64,000 nucleotides of DNA, taken from contig NZ_CP100390.1 of the NCBI RefSeq assembly GCF_026016465.1, forward strand, positions 1,154,001 through 1,218,000. Direction: 5' to 3'. The notes beneath the pieces were generated by a model, which was not told the origin of the DNA, made no database searches, and saw only the letters and a list, made by a program, of their open reading frames with translations. Position 1 is the first letter of the stretch. The number at the start of each line of letters is the position of its first letter. Shown one piece after another: positions 26,803 to 36,809 of the stretch. This DNA comes from Alkalimarinus alittae. Its GTDB lineage: Bacteria > Pseudomonadota > Gammaproteobacteria > Pseudomonadales > Oleiphilaceae. A program made the translations under genes and the position numbers.

Positions 26803-28920
26803 TTAATCGATATTTCTCACAGGTATGAGTATTTGTATTTTTGTACCCGTTTGATTGCTTCTACAGCTAATAGTGCCACCCATTTCTGTGACTAAGTTTT
26901 TTGTAATACTTAAACCAAGCCCTGAATGCCTCTGTCCTTTAGTGGTGGTAACAGGTTGGAATAGATTACTGAGTATGTCGTCAGGTATTCCAGGGCCTTT
27001 ATCAGTCACGACTATTTCTATGAAGTCCCGACCATTTACATTCACGTTATGGGAGGTTTTTAAGTAGATGTCACCCCCTGACTCCATCGCCTCTGAGGCG
27101 TTTTTGATCAGGTTTGTGAGTACTTGTCGAATCGGGTTTCGGTTGCCTTTCTGGCGTTTTAATTTGTTGTCTAATGATACGTGGCAATTGATTGCATGAC
27201 TTAAATATAGTGACCCTTGAAACAGCTTATTGAGATCCATAATTTCCCGGTTAATGTCTACACCTGGCGCTTGATCTGCTTCTGTGTGTTGGAGGTCTCG
27301 TAGTCTTAGGATGATTTGGCCCGCGCGGTCAATTTCTTCTTTTAGAATATCAATTTCAGACTGTATTTCATGCGCATTACCGAGCTTTAGGGCAAGCCCT
27401 TCAAGGTAGTTTCTGACGATGCTGAGCGGATTGCTGGCTTCATGTACTGCATCATTTATTTTTAGTTGAAGTTCTTCTTCTGTTAATGAAGTTGAAGACT
27501 CGGTAATCGTGTTATTGAGTCGTTCGCACGCATTGGCTACCTCTGATGAAAAGCAATCAAGTAGGTGTAAGGTGTTTGGGGTGATGCTTTTTTCAGAGGA
27601 TGTTCCCATCACTAACACACCCATAACACAGCCATTAATGGTCATGGGGACAGATACAATGTGACGGTTTTGGGTGATCTTAACGAAGTGTTGGTCAATA
27701 GCGGGTAGCGCTTCGGGAAAAAGAGTTTGGTTTGCAGAGTGGATAATGGTTTTGCTAGTGACGGAACGGGCGATTAAGCATCTGGCTGGCTGAAGCGAGA
27801 TTGAAAGCGTTGTTTCGGAAGCTGAGTGATCCAAGTCTGAAAAATGCTGATATTTTAGAATACCATCAGTAGGATCAATTAATAATACTTGCGAACCCTT
27901 ATACCCAAACAGCAGTTCAGCGGCTTCCTGAATGCCTTGAAATAGTTGGGGGAGCGATGTTGATTGTGAAAGATGATTATTGGCCGATTGCAATAAGCCT
28001 ATATTTCTGACTTGTTCGGCCAACGCCACCTGTTTCTTCTTATCGGTTTCGGATTCAAGGTCATTACCAGGGCGACTATCAATATCGATCTTGAGTGATT
28101 TAGCAATTTTAACCACTTCGTTTTGAATCTGAGCGACTATCTCTGACGTTAATGCAGCCGAGAGACCAAACATGCTTTCTGCTATTTCAAAACTTTCGGG
28201 CTCATCGAGTGCGTTTTCTTTACTCAGTTGGCTAGATAAAAATATGAGTTTGACGAGGTGGTGAGCATCGAGCACTGCATTAACGGGGGCGTGGTGGAAG
28301 CGAATAGCATCTGAGGCAAATGTGCCAAGGTTCCATTCATCAATGAGCCAAGCACCTACGTCAGAATGATGGGTTAGAAATAGTGTGTGCTCAATTTCTA
28401 TGCGGGTGTGTTCATTTGCTTCATTCTGAATCAGCTGGCTGTATTGATCGGGGTAATTTGTCTCAAGCACTAATTCGCCAATATTATGCAAAAGCCCAGT
28501 TAGGTAAGCTTGTTCTGGTTGCTGATAGCTCGTTAAAGTCGCCAGCGCTTTAGCCAATAGGGCGCATGAGAGAGAGCGCCGCCAGAAGTGTTTCAAATAT
28601 TGAGTATGGGTCGTATTAAAACCAGAAAAAAACTGTTGCACTGACGCGGTGATAACAACCGTTTTTATAGTTTCTGTGCCGAGTACTAATAAGGCTCTTT
28701 CCAGAGAGTTTATGTTGCCTCCTCTGGAGTAGAACGATGAATTGGCAAGAGAAATGACGCGCGCAGAAATTGCAGCGTCACGACTAATAATATCGGATAC
28801 CTGCTGGAAATTGGCGGTACTACTTTGGCAAGCGACCAACATATCGACCAATATATGAGGCAGAGAAGGTAGCTTATTTACCTTAAGTGCCTCAAAAATG
28901 GCATCCGGCTTATTTGTCAT
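26803..28920 (-). CDS. HDOD-GAF-histidine kinase
   Basis: A 705-residue soluble sensor kinase with an unusual order: HDOD (about 15-210, LPSLPHILVDMLVACQ, YLTGLLHNIGELVLE), GAF (about 320-465), dimerisation/phospho-acceptor region with H493 in NDAVHEASNPLS, and an ATPase domain (LTNLIKNASEAM, VTDKGPGIP, HSGLGLSI). There is no membrane segment, so the signal is cytoplasmic. The HDOD part may bind a partner or report on signalling state. The downstream REC-PAS-GGDEF-EAL gene is the natural target, linking this sensor to c-di-GMP. Confidence 0.9.
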   Translation of the reverse strand: MTNKPDAIFEALKVNKLPSLPHILVDMLVACQSSTANFQQVSDIISRDAAISARVISLANSSFYSRGGNINSLERALLVLGTETIKTVVITASVQQFFSGFNTTHTQYLKHFWRRSLSCALLAKALATLTSYQQPEQAYLTGLLHNIGELVLETNYPDQYSQLIQNEANEHTRIEIEHTLFLTHHSDVGAWLIDEWNLGTFASDAIRFHHAPVNAVLDAHHLVKLIFLSSQLSKENALDEPESFEIAESMFGLSAALTSEIVAQIQNEVVKIAKSLKIDIDSRPGNDLESETDKKKQVALAEQVRNIGLLQSANNHLSQSTSLPQLFQGIQEAAELLFGYKGSQVLLIDPTDGILKYQHFSDLDHSASETTLSISLQPARCLIARSVTSKTIIHSANQTLFPEALPAIDQHFVKITQNRHIVSVPMTINGCVMGVLVMGTSSEKSITPNTLHLLDCFSSEVANACERLNNTITESSTSLTEEELQLKINDAVHEASNPLSIVRNYLEGLALKLGNAHEIQSEIDILKEEIDRAGQIILRLRDLQHTEADQAPGVDINREIMDLNKLFQGSLYLSHAINCHVSLDNKLKRQKGNRNPIRQVLTNLIKNASEAMESGGDIYLKTSHNVNVNGRDFIEIVVTDKGPGIPDDILSNLFQPVTTTKGQRHSGLGLSITKNLVTEMGGTISCRSNQTGTKIQILIPVRNID

Positions 28921-29447
28921 CTATTTACTTCTTTATATTATTATTAAGTGATCACTCATTACTTAAAACGGTGAGGACACTCTTTATTATTTAATTTTTA
29001 GTAAACATTCGCAGTTAACTGCTTCAGTTTTTTTTAATAAAACAATGCTACTTTCCTACTAAGTAGCCTCTTTTTGGCTACAAACACGCCTTGCTTGTCA
29101 TGTTTGAACCAAAAAAATAATAGGTACAGCGTCAGGTTTCTAACCTTATATAACAATAATTTAGGTCAATTTTTGTATAAAAACTTTTATCTTTAGTTCA
29201 TTTATTAAACAGCTTAATGGTTAGATACTAAAGAATATTCGTTAAAAATTAAAGGGTTGTTGGTGTTTATTTAGGTTATTTATAGGATTGCCAAGATAAA
29301 AAATGAGATTGTAGTCATTATTTTTTGTTCTTTATCATCATTAATCGTTATAGAATGAGGCATACGTTATAACCTATGAGTAGGGATTAGGGTTCTTTAA
29401 TTAGCCCCAATAAAAAATAAGAATGAAAATCCCGGCAGTATTAATTA
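28921..29447. other. 527-nt AT-rich divergent intergenic region
   Basis: It separates the HDOD-kinase gene (minus) from the FlhG-like gene (plus) and must hold both promoters. No ORF with a good ribosome binding site or known RNA was seen. Two overlapping hairpins, GCTACTT/AAGTAGC (29047-29067) and GTAGCC/GGCTAC (29063-29081), share bases and cannot form together. GCAGTTAACTGC is a 12-bp palindrome at 29011-29022. Confidence 0.4.
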
Positions 29448-30908
29448 ATGGCTATAAAGAGTAATACTTCTTCAGTTGTACCTGTCTCACCGGCTTTACC
29501 TAAAAGGTGTGAGGCTAAAAAGACGCGGGTTATTGCGTTTACTAGCGGCAAGGGTGGCGTGGGTAAAACCAGTCTTTCTGTAAACCTAGCACTTGCCCTT
29601 GCGCGATCAGGCTCTAAAGTCTGTCTATTTGATGCAGACATGGGTATGGCTAACGTCAATATCATGCTTGGTATTACTCCTGCCTATACACTAGAACACT
29701 TGTTTACTGATGAAAAATCGATCGAAGACATTGTGGTCACCGGGCCGGCAGGTCTGGATATTATCCCTGGTGCGTCTGGTTTTTCTAAATGCGTTGACCT
29801 TGAAGGCGTACAACAACAGCGATTGGTGTCAGCGTTACAGTATCTCGAGCCCAAGTATGACTATTTAATTATTGATACCTCCGCGGGTATTTCTTCGACT
29901 GTACTGCATTTTGTTGCTGCCGCCCAAATGGCTGCGATTGTCATTACACCTGAACCAACCTCACTAACAGATGCGTTTTCTCTGTTGAAGGTACTGCGGA
30001 GACGTGGCTATAAGCGAATTCCCCAGGTAGTGGTGAATATGGCTAAAAGTGCTGTTAAGGCAGAGAGCCTATATCGTCGTTTTGATGCGGCTGTAAAAAA
30101 ATACATAGGCTTAGGTACGGAGTATTTAGGTTATGTCTGGATGGATGAAAGTATCCGTGCATCGGTCACACTCCAAAGGCCGGTTTCATTGTTGCCTGAG
30201 AGCGACCCCTCTTGTAAAAGCTTTTATCGATTAGCCGACAGTTTAGACAACGCATATAACCGTGGAAAAGTCCCCCGTGTTTCGTTTAGTACCTACTGGG
30301 AAAAAGTCGTTGAACGTTCAAGCAAAAAGAGGGCAAGCGTGTCTTCAGCACCGGTAAGCACTGAAGATGCTACGGTTGCTGAAAGCAAAGCAATTGATCG
30401 TCATTTAATCCAAAACCCAGCAAGTGATACTCATAAGACGAATGAGAGCGTTCTTCCATTGCATCAATCGTCTGAAGATCAGTGGATTGACCTGAGAGTT
30501 AGGCTAAATCATTTTTTGAAAAATGATGACACCACGCCTGAGCAGGTCACCACTCTTTTATCGAGTTGTATCTTTAGTTATGGTGATCAATTAGGGCGTG
30601 CGGCGAGTGATCTACTACATGGATTGCTTCACGTTATAGACCCTGCCACATTAAGTGATGAAGATAGATGCTTAGTGATAGAAAACCTAGCAAGATTGAA
30701 GCAGGTCCCTGAGAATAAGCCAGACGATGGGGAGATCACAGAGACCTTGTCGTCCGCGGTCGATGCACCTGTACAAAAACACCAGTATGATGAAACAGGG
30801 TTTGGCAGCCAAGATCGGCTGATTGAAAAGATTAGAGCCTCTAAAGGGCAGGTTTCGTTAGATCACTTATTAGAATCAATTAAATATGCATCACTAGTAG
30901 AATCATAG
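29448..30908 (+). CDS. FlhG/MinD-like ParA-family ATPase with C-terminal extension
   Basis: A 486-residue protein. Residues ~26-280 form a deviant-Walker ATPase of the FlhG/MinD group: TSGKGGVGKTSLSVNLA (signature Lys at 34-41), DADMGMANVNIMLG, IIDTSAGIS and TPEPTSLTDAFSLLK. About 200 further residues are acidic and unlike FlhG. FlhG regulates flagellar number with FlhF, but no flagellar gene lies nearby, and the extension and context argue for another localisation role. It is followed after 22 nt by a hydrolase gene. Confidence 0.85.
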   Translation: MAIKSNTSSVVPVSPALPKRCEAKKTRVIAFTSGKGGVGKTSLSVNLALALARSGSKVCLFDADMGMANVNIMLGITPAYTLEHLFTDEKSIEDIVVTGPAGLDIIPGASGFSKCVDLEGVQQQRLVSALQYLEPKYDYLIIDTSAGISSTVLHFVAAAQMAAIVITPEPTSLTDAFSLLKVLRRRGYKRIPQVVVNMAKSAVKAESLYRRFDAAVKKYIGLGTEYLGYVWMDESIRASVTLQRPVSLLPESDPSCKSFYRLADSLDNAYNRGKVPRVSFSTYWEKVVERSSKKRASVSSAPVSTEDATVAESKAIDRHLIQNPASDTHKTNESVLPLHQSSEDQWIDLRVRLNHFLKNDDTTPEQVTTLLSSCIFSYGDQLGRAASDLLHGLLHVIDPATLSDEDRCLVIENLARLKQVPENKPDDGEITETLSSAVDAPVQKHQYDETGFGSQDRLIEKIRASKGQVSLDHLLESIKYASLVES

Positions 30909-30930
30909 ACTTTTTAAGAATGGACTCAGT

Positions 30931-31803
30931 ATGAGAAAGGAAACGCTACAATTTAATTCGTTGGGCGACAGCCTAACGGGCATGTTGTTTATCCCCGAAA
31001 ATAAACAATCAGCCAATGCGGCATTATTACCCGCCGTTATTATTTGTCACGGTGCGGTTGATTACAAAGAGCACTTCTTTGGTTTTGCGATGTTTCTGGC
31101 AGAAAATGGGTATGCCACCCTTGCGCTAGATATGCATGGCCACGGTGAAAGTGAGGGTGGAAGGTACCACGTTAAGATGGCTGAGTGGGTGCCTGACGTT
31201 AATGCTGCCATCGATGTGCTGGCGGCTCATCCTGAAATTGATGCATCCCGTATTGGGGCGCTTGGCTTCTCATCAGGCGGAACTGCAGTTCTTGAAGCGG
31301 CTGCACAACAGTCTCGATTAAACGCGTTAGTGACACTCGATGCGACAGTAAGAAATGTGATTAACCCTCTTGAGGTCGCTTTTTTCAAATCTGTGTCGAA
31401 AGTTGGCGCATTAAAACAAAAAATATCAGGAGAGGATATTAAGCTCTCTTTGTATGAAATGGCTATTCGGGTGCCAGTGTCTTGTAATCCCGACGTTAGT
31501 CAGACGTTTTTTGACGACCCTTATTTTAAGGCGGGCTATAGTGCTTACCCGTTACCTGGCGCTATTGAAAGTGTGGTGATTGATACGCTTGATCGCGTCG
31601 ATAAAATTACTATTCCTGTGTGTGTTATTCATGGCGAAGACGATCAGGTTGACCCGCCTAAGTCGGCTCGCCTCTTATACAAAAAACTTCGCGCACAAAA
31701 ACAACTCAATATTATTCCCCGCAGCGGTCATGTCGGCCATTTGGATTACCAGAAAGATAAAATTCATGATCTTGCCAAGCAATGGTTTGATATTCATCTC
31801 TGA
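30931..31803 (+). CDS. Alpha/beta hydrolase
   Basis: A 290-residue soluble alpha/beta hydrolase. The oxyanion motif ICHGAVDYKEH is near residue 40, the nucleophile elbow GFSSG carries Ser114, the acid lies in HGEDDQVDPP and the His in SGHVGHLD. DMHGHGESEGG matches the family motif after strand 4. Such enzymes cleave esters, thioesters or amides; the dienelactone hydrolase/acyl-CoA thioesterase side is possible, but the substrate is unknown. It is probably co-transcribed with the FlhG-like gene. Confidence 0.85.
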   Translation: MRKETLQFNSLGDSLTGMLFIPENKQSANAALLPAVIICHGAVDYKEHFFGFAMFLAENGYATLALDMHGHGESEGGRYHVKMAEWVPDVNAAIDVLAAHPEIDASRIGALGFSSGGTAVLEAAAQQSRLNALVTLDATVRNVINPLEVAFFKSVSKVGALKQKISGEDIKLSLYEMAIRVPVSCNPDVSQTFFDDPYFKAGYSAYPLPGAIESVVIDTLDRVDKITIPVCVIHGEDDQVDPPKSARLLYKKLRAQKQLNIIPRSGHVGHLDYQKDKIHDLAKQWFDIHL

Positions 31804-32206
31804 TAGTTTGTTGTTTTCAATAGTATAGCCGCCCTCTAAATTCGGTTGTTCTACAATCCATAATTGTTCTGCAAAGTACGTCCTGACTGCTCTGTGAGTC
31901 TGTTCACGATACCTCACGCGCGTTCTTGAAATCCTAAAAAACGAGTCCTGGTTCACTATTCCACGTGTAACGATCTGTAAAGCTGTATATAACAATCGCA
32001 TCTTAGAAGGCGCTGGAAGTTTGTATTGATTGGGCTCACAATGTTGCTTAAATCAGTTCAAACTGAAGAATAAATATAACGCTAACGAGCTGTGTTGTTG
32101 AGTCCAGATGAAAGGCATAAATATTGTTTAACTGAGTTCGAATCAAACTCGGTTAAATATATAACGCATAAGGAAATGCTTACAATAATTTAGGCACAGG
32201 TGAGTT
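31804..32206 (+). other. 403-nt intergenic region upstream of the fatty acyl-CoA reductase gene
   Basis: No supported gene. TCAGTTCAAACTGA at 32053-32066 is a 14-bp palindrome, and TTTAACTGAGTT (32127-32138) pairs with AACTCGGTTAAA (32146-32157) across a 7-nt loop. Both carry an AGTT/AACT core and lie 50-150 nt before the reductase start, so they are candidate operators or an mRNA hairpin. A minus-strand frame at 31675-32001 crosses the hydrolase end and is not convincing. Confidence 0.45.
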
Positions 32207-33790
32207 ATGGTTGCGAATAAGTTAAGTGTTAAAGCACTCAAAAATACCGGCATATCAGTAATTAATGCGCTTAAAGGTAAACACGTTCTTGTGACAGGTA
32301 CAACGGGCTTTGTTGGCAAAGTTATTATCGAAAAGTTGATGCGTGACGTCCCTGAAATTGGCGGGATTCATTTGCTTATTCGAGGGAATTCAAAGTACCC
32401 AACGGCACAAGGTAGATTTAAGCACGAAATCGCTAGCGCTTCGGTTTTTGAAAAAATGAATGCCGATGACCCCGAAGCTTTTCAGCGCTTTTGTGATCAA
32501 AATATACATTGCATTACGGGCGAAATAACGGAACGACATTTTGGGTTAAATACCGCAGAGTTTAATCTGCTTATTAATAAAGTTGATGTTGTGGTGAACT
32601 CTGCTGCCAGTGTCAATTTTAGAGAACCGCTTGATCAAGCGCTCTCGATTAATGCGTTGTCTCTTTATAATATTGCTGAGTTTTCACGTTTAGCGGGACG
32701 TATCCCTGTTCTTCAGGTCTCAACTTGCTATGTCAATGGGTTTAACCAAGGTGATTTAGCAGAAGAAAATGTTGAACCCGCGAGCGGACTCATTCCGTAT
32801 GACCATCGCGGATACTATCGTGTCGAAGGCTTGATAGAAGAGCTTCAGGATAAAGTGGCGGCACTTAAAAGTAGTTACACCGAGGGTGTACTTCAAGAGA
32901 AACTAATCGACTTAGGTATTGCTGAAGCGAACCGTTTGGGTTGGAATGACACCTATACATTTACCAAGTGGATGGGAGAGCAGATTTTAAGGAAAACGTT
33001 ACAAGAGACTGCGTTAACCCTATTACGCCCGGCGATTGTAGAAAGTACATTGATAGGCCCTGTTCCTGGCTGGATAGAGGGCGTTAAAGTCGCAGATGCT
33101 ATTTTGATGGCTTATGCGCGAGAAAAGGTGACGTTTTTCCCCGGAGATCCTAACGGCATTATTGATATAATACCTGCAGACCTTGTTGCAAATAGCATCA
33201 TTCTTGGTGTTGCAGAGTTGCTAGATCAAACGGATACAACGTTTCTAGGGAATAGCGTCAACCCTCCGCATAGGGTTTACCAATGCTGTAGCAGCGGCAC
33301 TAACCCTGTGACTATTGATGAAATGATTAAATTGGTGCAACAAGAAGCAGACGAAAACTATCAACAATACAAGAAACTGTTTTATCGCAAGCCCAAACGC
33401 CCGTTTGTGATGGTAAGTAAGCATCTATTTTTAGGTATGATGAATACCATAAAACTCCCACTGATGATGCTCAATAAAGTGGGCAAGTGGTTTGGGCAGG
33501 ATATTCATGTAAAAACTTTGGATAATGTTGAAACTGCCATGAATCTATCCACCGTTTTTTCGTTTTATTCCGAACCAAAATATCGATTTCATAACCCGCA
33601 GCTTATCGCCTTGAGTCAACGTATCAATGAAACAGAGCGTTCAATATTCCCCGTTGACGCACGGTTAATAGATTGGGCGCGATATATACGAAAAATTCAT
33701 ATACCGGGTTTAAATCGTTATGCGTTAAAAGAGCGCAAGCCATATAAGCGTAAGCCTGCAGTCGAAGACAAAAAGAGTAAAGCCGCATAA
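32207..33790 (+). CDS. Fatty acyl-CoA reductase (alcohol-forming, Marinobacter type)
   Basis: A 527-residue extended short-chain dehydrogenase. The nucleotide-binding motif TGTTGFVGK is at residues 30-38, and the YxxxK catalytic pair is Y250/K254 in DTYTFTKWMGEQ. Segments FPVDAR-IDW and GLNRYALKERK near the C terminus and GIHLLIRGN after strand 2 closely match the Marinobacter fatty acyl-CoA reductase that makes fatty alcohols for wax esters (recognised from memory, about 500-520 residues). It supports wax ester or fatty alcohol metabolism; no wax synthase gene lies in this window. A hairpin repeat and a terminator follow. Confidence 0.88.
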   Translation: MVANKLSVKALKNTGISVINALKGKHVLVTGTTGFVGKVIIEKLMRDVPEIGGIHLLIRGNSKYPTAQGRFKHEIASASVFEKMNADDPEAFQRFCDQNIHCITGEITERHFGLNTAEFNLLINKVDVVVNSAASVNFREPLDQALSINALSLYNIAEFSRLAGRIPVLQVSTCYVNGFNQGDLAEENVEPASGLIPYDHRGYYRVEGLIEELQDKVAALKSSYTEGVLQEKLIDLGIAEANRLGWNDTYTFTKWMGEQILRKTLQETALTLLRPAIVESTLIGPVPGWIEGVKVADAILMAYAREKVTFFPGDPNGIIDIIPADLVANSIILGVAELLDQTDTTFLGNSVNPPHRVYQCCSSGTNPVTIDEMIKLVQQEADENYQQYKKLFYRKPKRPFVMVSKHLFLGMMNTIKLPLMMLNKVGKWFGQDIHVKTLDNVETAMNLSTVFSFYSEPKYRFHNPQLIALSQRINETERSIFPVDARLIDWARYIRKIHIPGLNRYALKERKPYKRKPAVEDKKSKAA

Positions 33791-33803
33791 AAAGGCAATG
33801 CTA

Positions 33804-33847
33804 GCCCTTGTAGGCGTGATGAAAAGCGGCACGACTAGTACAAGGGC
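33804..33847. repeat. Second dispersed repeat family, copy 2
   Basis: GCCCTTGTA at 33804 is inverted as TACAAGGGC ending 33847. The left half matches the sequence at 14132-14160. It lies directly after the reductase gene. Confidence 0.5.
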
Positions 33848-33923
33848 AGGTGCTAAATTGACTCTTTTCGCGCTAAAGTATTGCTTCTATAGGCTGGGAG
33901 GAGTGCTTGTTGATCTATTGTAG

Positions 33924-33951
33924 AGTCGGCCCTTGGCCGACTGCAGTTTTT
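33924..33951 (+). terminator. Intrinsic terminator between reductase gene and acs
   Basis: AGTCGGCC pairs with GGCCGACT across a 3-nt loop (perfect 8-bp stem) and is followed within four bases by five T residues. It isolates acs from upstream transcription. Confidence 0.8.
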
Positions 33952-34204
33952 ATGTCTATTTCTAATAAATTGATTATACTTCATGAGGATAGCGCTTTAA
34001 TTGAAGTCATTAACCGCCAATAAAAGAATAAAATTCCAACCATGAAAGGCTTCTGCATTTAATCTCCAGTCTTTTGAGACGCTATACCTTGGTCTAATTT
34101 AAAACTGGCAAGTTGAAGCGTAGAAATAGAACTATCATTTCAATACAAACAATAAATCATATGTTGACAGTCATTGTTAATGGATCAACAAAGAGGATAA
34201 AAAT

Positions 34205-36151
34205 ATGAGTGATGGTAAGGTGTATCCAGTAAAAGAGGCCGCAAAAAGCCGAGCACTGGTAGACAAAGAGCAGTACATGGCAATGTATAAAGAGTCGGTA
34301 GAAAATCCGAATGCTTTTTGGGGTGAACATGGCAAAAGGCTGGACTGGATTAAACCCTATACGACTGTTAAAAATTCCTCATATGACCGTAATAACTTAT
34401 CCATTAAATGGTTTGAAGACGGGACACTTAACGCCAGTGCTAACTGCCTAGATCGTCACTTAGCTGAGCGAGGTGATCAAACCGCAATTATTTTTGAAGG
34501 GGATGACCCTGATAACTCTCGTCACATTACCTATCGAGAACTCCACCAAGAGACATGTAAGTTTGCCAATGTTTTAAAAACGCAAGGTGTTAAAAAGGGC
34601 GATATCGTGACTATTTATATGCCCATGATTGTTGAAACCGCTGTGGCTATGCTGGCATGTGCTCGAATAGGGGCTATGCATTCTGTTGTGTTTGGTGGTT
34701 TCTCGCCTGAAGCGCTCGCCGCGCGGGTAAAAGACGGCGGCGCTAAGTGGGTTATTACCGCAGACCAAGGTCTGCGTGGTGGTCGTCCTGTTCCGCTTAA
34801 AAAGAATGTCGATGCCGCATTAAGGCATGACGATGTGACAACTGTCGAAAAGGTGATTGTTGTTCAGCACACGGCGGGCGATATTGATTGGCATGAAGGG
34901 CGCGATGTTTGGTTTCATGAACTGATGGCTGATGCGAGCACTGAATGTGAACCGGTAGAAATGAATGCAGAAGACCCATTATTCATGCTTTATACCTCTG
35001 GCTCAACTGGCACACCAAAAGGTGTATTGCACACTACGGGTGGGTATATGGTGTATGCCTCGATGACCCATGAGTATGTCTTTGATTATCAGCAAGGTGA
35101 TATCTATTGGTGTACTGCTGATTTTGGTTGGATAACTGGGCACTCGTATATTCTTTACGGACCGTTAGCGAACGGTGCGACTACGGTGTTGTTTGAAGGG
35201 GTGCCTAATTACCCTGACAGCTCCCGTATAGGTAAGGTCGTTGATAAGCACAAGATTAATGTTCTCTATACCGCTCCCACTGCGATTCGTGCGTTAATGG
35301 CCGAAGGCGACCAGTATATGAAGCAGAGTACGCGTGAAAGCCTGCGTCTATTGGGTACGGTGGGTGAGCCGATCAATCCTGAAGCATGGGAGTGGTATTA
35401 CAATGTTGTGGGTGATCAGAGATGTCCAGTAGTTGATACTTGGTGGCAGACAGAAACAGGCGGTATTCTGATTTCACCTTTACCGGGTGCGACTGATCTT
35501 AAGCCAGGTTCTGCAACGTTACCTTTCTTTGGCGTACAACCAGCGTTAGTGGATGGCGATGGCAATGTGCTAGAGGGCGCAACTGAAGGTAACTTGGTTA
35601 TATTAGATAGCTGGCCAGGGCAGATGAGAACCGTTTACGGAGATCATGAACGCTTTATTTTGACTTACTTCAGCACTTATCCGGGAACCTACTTTACAGG
35701 GGATGGGGCGCGACGAGATGAAGATGGCTATTATTGGATCACCGGGCGTGTTGATGATGTGCTTAACGTGTCTGGCCACCGAATGGGGACGGCTGAAATT
35801 GAGAGTGCGTTAGTAGCTCATCCGTTAGTCGCAGAAGCGGCAGTTGTAGGCTATCCTCATGACATCAAGGGGCAAGGTATTTATGTTTATGTTACGTTAA
35901 ACCATGATGCAGACCCTTCTGATGAATTGAAAACTGAGTTGGTACAGTGGGTGCGTAAAGAAATCGGCCCTGTGGCGTCACCTGATCTTATTCAGTGGGC
36001 ACCTAGCTTACCTAAAACTCGCTCAGGTAAAATTATGCGGAGAATCCTGCGCAAGATAGCCGCTAATGAGCATGATAGCCTAGGTGATACCTCAACATTG
36101 GCAGACCCTTCGGTTGTTGAAGATTTGATAGAATTCCGGGAAAACACCTGA
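34205..36151 (+). CDS. acs: Acetyl-CoA synthetase
   Basis: A 648-residue AMP-forming acyl-CoA ligase of Acs length. Motifs are [15 protein letters not shown] (A3), TWWQTETGG (A5) and TRSGKIMRR (A10), in which Lys609 corresponds to the lysine acetylated to inactivate Acs. It activates acetate via acetyl-AMP to acetyl-CoA. An AGAGGAT ribosome binding sequence precedes the ATG. The response regulator gene starts 1 nt after its stop. Its own leader (about 250 nt after the terminator) has no clear sigma-70 promoter; TTGACA at 34164 lacks a matching -10. Confidence 0.97.
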   Translation: MSDGKVYPVKEAAKSRALVDKEQYMAMYKESVENPNAFWGEHGKRLDWIKPYTTVKNSSYDRNNLSIKWFEDGTLNASANCLDRHLAERGDQTAIIFEGDDPDNSRHITYRELHQETCKFANVLKTQGVKKGDIVTIYMPMIVETAVAMLACARIGAMHSVVFGGFSPEALAARVKDGGAKWVITADQGLRGGRPVPLKKNVDAALRHDDVTTVEKVIVVQHTAGDIDWHEGRDVWFHELMADASTECEPVEMNAEDPLFMLYTSGSTGTPKGVLHTTGGYMVYASMTHEYVFDYQQGDIYWCTADFGWITGHSYILYGPLANGATTVLFEGVPNYPDSSRIGKVVDKHKINVLYTAPTAIRALMAEGDQYMKQSTRESLRLLGTVGEPINPEAWEWYYNVVGDQRCPVVDTWWQTETGGILISPLPGATDLKPGSATLPFFGVQPALVDGDGNVLEGATEGNLVILDSWPGQMRTVYGDHERFILTYFSTYPGTYFTGDGARRDEDGYYWITGRVDDVLNVSGHRMGTAEIESALVAHPLVAEAAVVGYPHDIKGQGIYVYVTLNHDADPSDELKTELVQWVRKEIGPVASPDLIQWAPSLPKTRSGKIMRRILRKIAANEHDSLGDTSTLADPSVVEDLIEFRENT

Positions 36152-36152
36152 T

Positions 36153-36809
36153 ATGAGTTATAAGATCATTATTGCAGACGATCATCCACTGTTTCGTGCC
36201 GCCTTAAAGCAGGCGGTAGGGCAGGCAGTCGATGATGTCGAGGTGATTGAGGCTGACACGATCGCTGAGCTACAGCGGTCGGTGTTAGAACACTCTGACG
36301 CAGACCTTGTGCTGCTTGACCTTAATATGCCAGGGGCTCACGGCTTTTCGGGGCTCGTATTTATGCGCGGCCAGTATCCGGGGCTGCCAGTGGTAATGAT
36401 CTCAGGAACAGAAGATATTCAGGTGATTCGTAAGGCGATTGATTATGGAGCGTCGGGGTTTATTCCTAAGTCAACGTCACTTAAATTGATCGCTGAGGGT
36501 ATTCAAGCTGTGCTAAACGGTGATGTGTGGTTGCCCGCTGATGTGCAAGACCGCATTGATGGCGTTGACCCTGAAACCTGTGACTTTTCAGAAAAGTTAG
36601 CCACACTTACGCCGCAGCAATTTAGAGTGTTGGGTATGTTAATGGAAGGCCTACTAAATAAGCAGATTGCCTATGAATTAGATGTTTCAGAGGCAACGAT
36701 AAAAGCGCATATTACCGCTGTATTTAGAAAGCTAGGAGTTCGTAATCGTACTCAGGCGGTAATAGCGGTTCAGCAGTTAGAAGTAGAGCGACCTGCCGCG
36801 CCCGAGTAA
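36153..36809 (+). CDS. LuxR-family response regulator, CrbR/ErdR-like
   Basis: A 218-residue protein with an N-terminal receiver (DD at 9-10, phospho-acceptor D56 in VLLDLNMPG, K85-region SGFIPKS) and a C-terminal LuxR-type helix-turn-helix (about 150-210, LTPQQFRVLGMLMEGLLNKQIAYELDVSEATIKAH). It follows acs by 1 nt. In Vibrio CrbS/CrbR and in Pseudomonas MxtR/ErdR a regulator of this type controls acs; the CrbS-like kinase at 49133-52681 is its probable partner (inference from family and context). Its last 40 nt overlap the convergent diguanylate cyclase gene. Confidence 0.88.
   Translation: MSYKIIIADDHPLFRAALKQAVGQAVDDVEVIEADTIAELQRSVLEHSDADLVLLDLNMPGAHGFSGLVFMRGQYPGLPVVMISGTEDIQVIRKAIDYGASGFIPKSTSLKLIAEGIQAVLNGDVWLPADVQDRIDGVDPETCDFSEKLATLTPQQFRVLGMLMEGLLNKQIAYELDVSEATIKAHITAVFRKLGVRNRTQAVIAVQQLEVERPAAPE

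Noticed and set aside
31675-32001. 108-codon minus-strand frame over the hydrolase 3' end
   Set aside because: It overlaps a well-supported gene on the opposite strand, has no recognisable domain and no good ribosome binding site.
34164-34169. TTGACA as -35 of an acs promoter
   Set aside because: No -10-like hexamer occurs 16-19 nt downstream.
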